NCBI RefSeq assembly: GCF_009371885.1
Contig: NZ_QLZA01000004.1
Coordinates: 1-64,000 of the forward strand
Length of the DNA: 64,000 bases
From: Bifidobacterium tibiigranuli
GTDB lineage: Bacteria > Actinomycetota > Actinomycetes > Actinomycetales > Bifidobacteriaceae
Direction of reading: 5' to 3'
Shown here: piece by piece, positions 58,443 to 64,000 of the stretch
Numbering within the stretch: position 1 is the stretch's first letter
How the letters are laid out: the number at the start of each line of letters is the position of its first letter
Translations under genes and position numbers: made by a program
Notes under the pieces: model-generated
Told to the model about the DNA's origin: nothing
Database searches by the model: none
Seen by the model: the letters and a program-made list of their open reading frames with translations, nothing else

Positions 58443-59078
58443 ATGAAGAACAAGACCCTCTCCGGCCTTCTGGGACTGGTCGTCGCCGGCGCGCTGACCT
58501 TATCCCTATCCGCATGCGGCAATGCGAACAATGCGTCCGATGGCGGAGCCGCGAAATCCTCGAATTCGAAGTCCGCCGCGTCGGACAGCAGCTCGCAGGC
58601 GGCCCCCAAGTTCGAGGAGATCAAAATCGGCGATGACCAGCAGAAGTTCCCGCTGAACATCGGCGCAGTCTACTTCCAGCCGGTTGACATGTACCCTGCG
58701 GGCATGGGCCTGTCGGCGGCGGACTCGAATCTGCACCTCGAAGCCGACATCCACGCGCTGAAGAACAACGAGCTGGGCTATGGCACCGGCGAGTTCATCC
58801 CCAAGCTCACCGTGAAGTACAAGATCGAGGACAAGAACGACGCGAGCAACACGCAAGAGGGCACGTTCATGGAGATGAACGCCGACGACGGCCCGCACTA
58901 CGGCGCGAATCTCAAGCTCGACAAGGCCGGCCAATACAAGCTGACCTTCACGATCTTCAGCCCGCAGACCAACGGCTGGACGCTGCATGTCGACCCCGAC
59001 ACCGGCGTGAAGGGCCGCTTCTGGACCGAGCCGATCACGGCTACATACGACTGGGATTACACCGTTCACCAGTGGTGA
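58443..59078 (+). CDS. P19/Tp34-type iron-binding lipoprotein
   Basis: A 211-residue lipoprotein: signal with LSAC lipobox (C25), Ser/Ala linker, then the P19 fold. MYPAGMGLSAADSNLHLEAD holds the Met and His that bind copper or iron in P19, with later HYG (NADDGPHYG) and HVDPD. Known partners are FTR1-type permeases. The 124-bp gap before it has TCTAGCAACACAGTT repeated in the 3' untranslated region of the permease gene. Confidence 0.88.
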   Translation: MKNKTLSGLLGLVVAGALTLSLSACGNANNASDGGAAKSSNSKSAASDSSSQAAPKFEEIKIGDDQQKFPLNIGAVYFQPVDMYPAGMGLSAADSNLHLEADIHALKNNELGYGTGEFIPKLTVKYKIEDKNDASNTQEGTFMEMNADDGPHYGANLKLDKAGQYKLTFTIFSPQTNGWTLHVDPDTGVKGRFWTEPITATYDWDYTVHQW

Positions 59079-59280
59079 GCCTCGCAAGGTGAGCGAATCG
59101 AATCTCGGCCGTTGGGCTGGGCGAAAACCGGGTGACGGTCCTCGTCCAGCCTTTCGGCGTATTCACCCCGCGCACTTTCGTACAACACCATGCAACACAC
59201 CACACACCACACACCTATTCACGCCACACGAACCACACACCATAAACTACTCACCACGAACTCAAGGGAAAGGCTGACGG

Positions 59281-60555
59281 ATGCTTGAGCAATATGTGCA
59301 GGCGCTTCCGGGGATGCTTGCCCCCGCGCTGCTGACGATGACGATGAGCGTGCTGCTCGGCGTCGGCGAAGGCCGCGATATGCCAATCAGTCGGCATTGG
59401 CGGCTTTTTGGACTGCTTGCGGGGCTGGCGGCAGCCGTGGCGTTCACGGTATTGCGCACGCTGGTCATCATCACGCGGCGCTCGGATGTGAATCTCGTGG
59501 TGCTCATCGCCTGCGTTATCTGCGATGCGTTGCTGATTGCGGTTGCGCTGCGCTCGAAGCGGCTGACATCGAATTGGCACCAGCATCCGAAACGCTTGCA
59601 TGCGGCGAACTTCATCGCGGCGCTCGGCATCGCATGCACGACGTTTTTCGCGCTGCAGGATGTGCTTATGCAGCTCACGAGTTTCGTGGAGACCGGGGAC
59701 TCGCCATTCTCGTCGGCCATGCTGCTACGCGCGCTTGGCTTTGCGCTCGGCATCGCCACTGCCGTCGTGGCTGCGGCCATATTCCGCACACTGCGCACCA
59801 CTGCGATGCACGGCATGTTCCTGCTCGCCGCATTGTTTATGCTGGTGATGCTGCTGGTACGCCACCTCACGCAGCTGCTTTCGCTGCTGATGTCGCTTAT
59901 GCTGGTGGTGCTGCACGGCTCGGCCTTCCGCGTGCTGATTCTGGCCGCGAATCACGATATGGCGCTGGTGATCGCGCAATGCCTCGTCTTCGCGATTCCT
60001 GCGGCTGCCTCGATTGCGGCCGGCTTCCGGCTTCCGCTCGCCGGCCCGAATGAGGCTGTCGAGCGCACCCATAAGGCCCTGCGCCGCCGCGCCAAAGCCG
60101 CAGGTGTTTGGAGCCTGGTCGCCATGATCGGCATTACGGTCGCGCTGACCGCCGGCGTCGCCGAGGTCAACAAAGTGCCCACGCTTTCGCCGCCGGAGTC
60201 CTACTCGCTCAAGGGCGACATCGCGACGATTCGCTTCGACCAGATTTCGGACGGCCATCTGCATCGCTTCCAATACAAGGCCAAGGATGGCACGGTGATG
60301 CGCTTCATCATCATCAAGAAGAACGGCGGGGCCTACGGCGTCGGCCTTGATGCGTGCGAGAACTGCGGCGATGCGGGCTACTACGAGCAGGACGGCACAA
60401 TCATCTGCAAGCGCTGTGATGTGGCGATCAACGTTGCCACCATCGGTTTCAAGGGCGGCTGCAATCCCATTCCATTCCCGTACCACGCGGGGCACGGCGC
60501 GATTACGATCCATACTGCGGATCTCGACGCTCTGTCCATGCACTTCCAGCATTGA
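59281..60555 (+). CDS. Membrane protein with DUF2318 iron-sulfur-like domain
   Basis: A 424-residue protein with about eight transmembrane helices (residues 10-260) and a C-terminal DUF2318 domain (about 300-424): LDACENCGDAGYYEQDG, ICKRCDVAINVATIG, GGCNPIPFPY. The Cys pattern suits metal or redox binding. Related to Cj1660, part of p19 operons, thought to help deliver or reduce iron. The 202-bp gap before it has a CACACC-rich run. Confidence 0.85.
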   Translation: MLEQYVQALPGMLAPALLTMTMSVLLGVGEGRDMPISRHWRLFGLLAGLAAAVAFTVLRTLVIITRRSDVNLVVLIACVICDALLIAVALRSKRLTSNWHQHPKRLHAANFIAALGIACTTFFALQDVLMQLTSFVETGDSPFSSAMLLRALGFALGIATAVVAAAIFRTLRTTAMHGMFLLAALFMLVMLLVRHLTQLLSLLMSLMLVVLHGSAFRVLILAANHDMALVIAQCLVFAIPAAASIAAGFRLPLAGPNEAVERTHKALRRRAKAAGVWSLVAMIGITVALTAGVAEVNKVPTLSPPESYSLKGDIATIRFDQISDGHLHRFQYKAKDGTVMRFIIIKKNGGAYGVGLDACENCGDAGYYEQDGTIICKRCDVAINVATIGFKGGCNPIPFPYHAGHGAITIHTADLDALSMHFQH

Positions 60556-60574
60556 AAGGAGTGAAACGATAACC

Positions 60575-61963
60575 ATGTTTTTCCTGCGAATGATTCTGCG
60601 CTCCTTCAGCCGGCAGCTGCGGCGGCGTCTGCTTATCGCGGTGACGGTGTGCCTGTCGGCGACCATCGCGGTGGCGATGCTCGGCGTCGTTTTTGATGTC
60701 GGCGACAAGCTCAACGCTGAGCTGTCGTCCTACGGCTCGAATATCACCGTCCAGCCCAAATCCGACGCGGTCGTGTCCGACCTGTACAACACCGAGGGCG
60801 CGCAGCCCGACCCGACGTCGTTCCTGAAGGAATCGGACGTGCCGAAGATCAAAACGACCTTCTGGGCCTTCAATATCACCGATTTCGCGCCGCAGCTCAA
60901 TATTCATGCCGAGGCGATGGGGGACGGTATGGGGTCTGGCGGTGCTCATTCCGATGCTGGTGCTCACTCTGGTTCGGCCGGTGGCTCTGGGGGCGGCGCT
61001 GGTACTACTGCCGCCACGGTTTCGGTGCCGGTCGTCGGCACCTGGTTCAACAAGACGCTGCACCTGCCCACCGGCGAATCGACCGTCGCAGGCGTGCAGG
61101 GCCTGCGCTCTTGGTGGAAGGTCGAGGGCAGCTGGCCCAAGGACGACAAGGCGCAGGCCATGATTGGCAAGGATCTGGCCGCACGGCTGCACCTGGGCGT
61201 CGGCGACGAATTGATGCTGCACAAGACGACCGCCACCGGCGCGCACACCATGCAAATGCTTGCCATCACGGGGGTCTACGACTCGGGCGACACCGATAAC
61301 GGCTCGGTGTACATGCCGTCCGCACTGGCGCAGAAGCTGGCCGATCTGCCCGATTCGATCGACCGCATCGAAGTCAAGGCGCTGACCACGCCGGAGAACG
61401 ATCTGGCACGCAAGGCGGCGAAGAACCCGGCCGCGCTCAGCCAGGAGGAATGGGAGACATGGTATTGCACCGCGTATCCCTCGTCCATCGCCTACCAGAT
61501 CGAGGAGGTGCTGCCCGGCGCAGTCGCCAAGCAGGTGCGGCAGGTTTCGGCGCTGCAGGGCGATGTGATGCTCAAAACGCAGGCGGTGATGATGCTTATG
61601 ACCGTGCTGAGCCTGATTGCGGCCGCCGTCGCCGTGGCGAACCTCATGGCCGCATCGATAGGCGAACGCAGCGCCGAGCTTGCGCTGCTCAAGGCCGTCG
61701 GGGCCACTGATGGCGCGGTCTCGCGGCTGATGCTCGCCGAAACGGCCGCGATTTCGATGGTCGGCGCGCTCGCCGGGGCTGGCCTGGGGTCGGCGCTGGC
61801 GCAGCTGGTCGGCCATGTGGTCTTCGGCTCCGGCATCACCATGCGGCCTATGGTCTTCGTGCTGGTGTTCGTGCTGCTGGCCGTTACGATTCTCATTGCT
61901 TCGTTCTCGTCGATTCGCTCGATTCTGAACCTGCGTCCCGCGGAGGTGCTTCATGGCCGCTGA
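60575..61963 (+). CDS. FtsX/MacB-type ABC permease, first
   Basis: A 462-residue permease with one N-terminal helix (about 20-40), an outside domain (about 45-335) and three C-terminal helices (LMTVLSLIAAAVAVANLMAA, ISMVGALAGAGLGSALAQ, VFVLVFVLLAVTILIASF). It has a His/Gly/Ser-rich loop (GSGGAHSDAGAHSGSAGG, about 118-135) that could bind metal. Partner of the next permease and the ATPase. GAAAGGAGTG precedes ATG. Confidence 0.85.
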   Translation: MFFLRMILRSFSRQLRRRLLIAVTVCLSATIAVAMLGVVFDVGDKLNAELSSYGSNITVQPKSDAVVSDLYNTEGAQPDPTSFLKESDVPKIKTTFWAFNITDFAPQLNIHAEAMGDGMGSGGAHSDAGAHSGSAGGSGGGAGTTAATVSVPVVGTWFNKTLHLPTGESTVAGVQGLRSWWKVEGSWPKDDKAQAMIGKDLAARLHLGVGDELMLHKTTATGAHTMQMLAITGVYDSGDTDNGSVYMPSALAQKLADLPDSIDRIEVKALTTPENDLARKAAKNPAALSQEEWETWYCTAYPSSIAYQIEEVLPGAVAKQVRQVSALQGDVMLKTQAVMMLMTVLSLIAAAVAVANLMAASIGERSAELALLKAVGATDGAVSRLMLAETAAISMVGALAGAGLGSALAQLVGHVVFGSGITMRPMVFVLVFVLLAVTILIASFSSIRSILNLRPAEVLHGR

Positions 61964-63605
61964 TCGTCAAACGCACAATATTGACAATGCTCACGATTCG
62001 TCGACTGGGCAGATTTCGGGCACGGCGCGGCAGAAGCGTCGCTCGGCGCGCAGCCAGCGTCGCCATGCGATGACGAATCGTCGCATGTTCTTCGTGATGC
62101 TGTTCAGCGCTGTGTTTCGCAGGCGCTCGCGGGCCATAATGGCCGTCATCGCTTCGATTGTGGGCGCTGCGACGCTGTTCTGCCTGGCGGCGGTCTGCGT
62201 CGCCGTGCCGCAGCAGATGACCGAGGACATGCGCTCCTATGGCGCGAATCTCATCGTGACGCCTGCTGCTGTGGCTGCCCAATCCCATCAGTCCGGCAGC
62301 ACAGGCATCAGCGCTGCGGCGGCCAGCAAGGTCAGCGCGAAAGTGACGGCTGCTGCCCCCGCGCGCTCGGCCTCGTACCGCTACGAAAACGTGCGCATCA
62401 ACGCCGCGCCCTATGTCATGGCCGGCATCGACCCCGCTGCGACGAAGACGCTCAACCGGCATTGGGATGTGGAGGGCCAGTGGCCATCCGCAGGCAGTGT
62501 GATGCTTGGTCACGACGCGGCCAACGCGCTCGGCCTCGGCGTTGGCTCATATGTCACGATTGGCTACCGTGCTGCGGATAACGGGGCGAATGGGGTGAGC
62601 GGCGCTTCCTCCGGCGACTCCTCGAACGGTCCGAACAGCACGTCTGGCAGCAGCGGCAATGCTGCTGCTGACGGCAATGCGGATAGTGGCTCCAATACAG
62701 GCGATATGTCTGGAATGTCGGGCATGAGCGGCATGTCGGGCATGTCAGGAATGTCTGGCATGGACCACAGCGCCCATAATCACGGCGGCAGTACGGGTTC
62801 CGGCAGTTCCAATGGCAGTTCTGACAGCAGCGCTACCAGCGGCAGCGGTTCGAGTAGCAATTCCTCCGGCAATTCTGACAGCTCTATCTCCGGCACCAGC
62901 AGCGGCAGCGGTTCCATCAATAATGGCACCGATGGCCGCGCCTCCACGGACATTCTGGACACCAAAGGCACGCAGTTCCGCGTCTCCGGCATCGTATCGA
63001 CCGGCGGCAGCGAGGACGAGATCGTCTACGCCAAGGCCTCCGATCTGGCCGCGCTGACCGGCGTGACACGCGGTGCGGATGTCATCGAATACTCCTCGGA
63101 TGCGTCGGGCAACAGCCTTACCGGCCTCGTCGCAAGTATCAACCGTGACACGGCTCTGGGCGCTAAGGCGCAGCAAGTCACCAAAATCACCTCGTCGAAC
63201 CAGCGCATCATCACCATGCTGCAGACCCTGTTCTGGATCGTCTCGGTTGTGGTGCTCGTGCTGACCTTGGTCGGCGTCGGCACGACGATTTCCTCGATTG
63301 TGTCCCAGCGGCGCAATGAAATCGGCCTGCGCAAGGCTCTCGGCGCCCCTTCGCGCGGCGTCGGCTTGGAATTCCACGCCGAATCGGCTTTGTATGGGCT
63401 GCTTGGCGGGCTTATCGGCACTGGAATCGGCTACGGATTCGCGCGAGTGCTCGGCCTGACGGTATTCCATCGCGTCATTGAATTCGACTGGGCGCTCGGC
63501 GCAGCCTCGATAGCGCTAAGTGTGCTGGTGGCTGTCGCCGCCTCCATCCCACCAGTTCGACGGGCCACGCGAATCGACCCGGCAGTAGTGCTGCGGGAGG
63601 AATGA
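61953..63605 (+). CDS. FtsX/MacB-type ABC permease, second, with Met-rich loop
   Basis: A 550-residue permease starting 11 bp inside the previous gene. Layout as for the first permease, but the outside domain has a long low-complexity insertion (about 210-330) with six tandem MSG units followed by MDHSAHNHGG, then Ser/Gly repeats. Met and His clusters of this kind bind copper or iron. C-terminal helices include IVSVVVLVLTLVGVGTTISS. GGAGGTGCTTC precedes ATG. Confidence 0.87.
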   Translation: MAADRQTHNIDNAHDSSTGQISGTARQKRRSARSQRRHAMTNRRMFFVMLFSAVFRRRSRAIMAVIASIVGAATLFCLAAVCVAVPQQMTEDMRSYGANLIVTPAAVAAQSHQSGSTGISAAAASKVSAKVTAAAPARSASYRYENVRINAAPYVMAGIDPAATKTLNRHWDVEGQWPSAGSVMLGHDAANALGLGVGSYVTIGYRAADNGANGVSGASSGDSSNGPNSTSGSSGNAAADGNADSGSNTGDMSGMSGMSGMSGMSGMSGMDHSAHNHGGSTGSGSSNGSSDSSATSGSGSSSNSSGNSDSSISGTSSGSGSINNGTDGRASTDILDTKGTQFRVSGIVSTGGSEDEIVYAKASDLAALTGVTRGADVIEYSSDASGNSLTGLVASINRDTALGAKAQQVTKITSSNQRIITMLQTLFWIVSVVVLVLTLVGVGTTISSIVSQRRNEIGLRKALGAPSRGVGLEFHAESALYGLLGGLIGTGIGYGFARVLGLTVFHRVIEFDWALGAASIALSVLVAVAASIPPVRRATRIDPAVVLREE

Positions 63606-63616
63606 GGGGAGTAGCC

Positions 63617-64000
63617 ATGACTATGAATAACGCATCGACCGTCGCAACCATGAACGCCGCGAAGGCAGACACAGCCACGAATACCACAGTCACGAACACC
63701 GCAACTACGAACACTGCGAAAGGAAGCGATATGCTGCTTGAACTTGACCATATCTCCAAGATCTACGGCGATCTGCACGCCGTGGACGACCTGAGCCTGA
63801 CCGTGCCCGAGGGCGAATGGCTCGCCATCGTCGGCTCGTCGGGGTCGGGCAAGACCACGCTCATGAACATCATCGGCTGCATGGATGCACCTTCGCGCGG
63901 TTCGGTCGCGCTCGAAGGCCGACGGCTCGAAGACCTCAACGCCACGCAGCTGGCCGATGTGCGCAAGAACGTCATCGGGCTGGTGTTCCAGAAGTTCTAC
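63617..64000 (+). CDS. ABC transporter ATPase, 5' part (cut by window edge)
   Basis: The frame is open to the window edge (128 residues). Residues 1-38 are Asn/Thr-rich and low-complexity, then MLLELDHISKIYGDLHAVDD opens the ABC domain, Walker A GSSGSGKTTLMN (about 73-84), and IGLVFQKFY is the Q-loop. The ATPase starts 12 bp after the second permease and belongs to the MacB/LolD-like class. A second ATG at residue 39 would give a normal start. Confidence 0.88.
   Translation, partial: MTMNNASTVATMNAAKADTATNTTVTNTATTNTAKGSDMLLELDHISKIYGDLHAVDDLSLTVPEGEWLAIVGSSGSGKTTLMNIIGCMDAPSRGSVALEGRRLEDLNATQLADVRKNVIGLVFQKFY

Overview
The window is high-GC actinobacterial DNA that fits a Bifidobacterium chromosome. 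The signs are AAGGAG-type ribosome sites, ATGA start/stop overlaps, WhiB, NlpC/P60 and LAxTG-anchored proteins, and the whole gene set. It falls into three parts: a left chromosomal arm (1-4240), an integrative conjugative element (ICE) of about 46.4 kb (4241-50658), and a right chromosomal arm (50659-64000).

Left arm. An IS1249-like transposase runs off the left edge. After a long nested palindrome (541-747) comes a leftward ferrous-iron operon, feoA-feoB-feoC-like. Just before the ICE lies a perfect hairpin with a T-tract on the minus strand. It reads as the original terminator of the tRNA-Lys gene that is now 46 kb away.

ICE. It is bounded by a 41-bp perfect direct repeat (4241-4281 and 50618-50658), which is the 3' part of tRNA-Lys(CTT) from the anticodon onward; the intact tRNA (50619-50692, minus) is at the right end. 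The left third encodes a tyrosine integrase, a PD-(D/E)XK-like protein, ParA plus a small partner, an SSB-like protein, a zeta toxin with a candidate antitoxin, a second toxin-antitoxin pair, a glutaredoxin, a DUF4192-like protein, a ParB-like protein and several accessory genes. The middle holds a MOBF (TrwC/TraA-type) relaxase-helicase and a leftward mating-pore operon: VirD4/TraG coupling protein, VirB4 split over two genes, a VirB6/TrbL-like channel protein, small membrane proteins and an NlpC/P60 plus lysozyme-like hydrolase. Next come a 1400-residue sortase-anchored adhesin and two paralogous membrane proteins flanking it. The right third is a leftward operon of small membrane proteins, winged-helix proteins, a Rep-like protein and a WhiB factor. 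It ends in a divergent pair of small HTH regulators beside attR, laid out like a CI/Cro switch.

Right arm. tRNA-Lys is followed by covarying hairpin repeats, glutamyl-Q tRNA(Asp) synthetase, acylphosphatase, a YggS/PLPBP protein, a fumarylacetoacetate-hydrolase-family enzyme, and a rightward iron-uptake operon (FTR1 permease, P19/Tp34 lipoprotein, DUF2318 membrane protein, two FtsX/MacB-type permeases, ABC ATPase cut by the edge). This order matches the p19 iron systems known from Campylobacter and other bacteria.

Most unusual signals: (1) four ICE genes have 170-490-nt non-coding leaders folding into a closing stem around an inner stem, with divergent sequences but shared layout; in one, the closing stem holds the Shine-Dalgarno and ends at the base before the ATG. 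(2) Two diverged copies of a three-module palindromic element flank acyP-yggS, with boundary words that change together. (3) A cluster of GTGGACATT sites beside an AT-rich stretch lies inside the Rep-like gene and could be an origin. (4) The rightmost regulator is read through attR, so integration and excision would swap its tail, and the ICE carries a replacement tRNA terminator. All functions are inferred by reading the sequence; no search or folding program was run.
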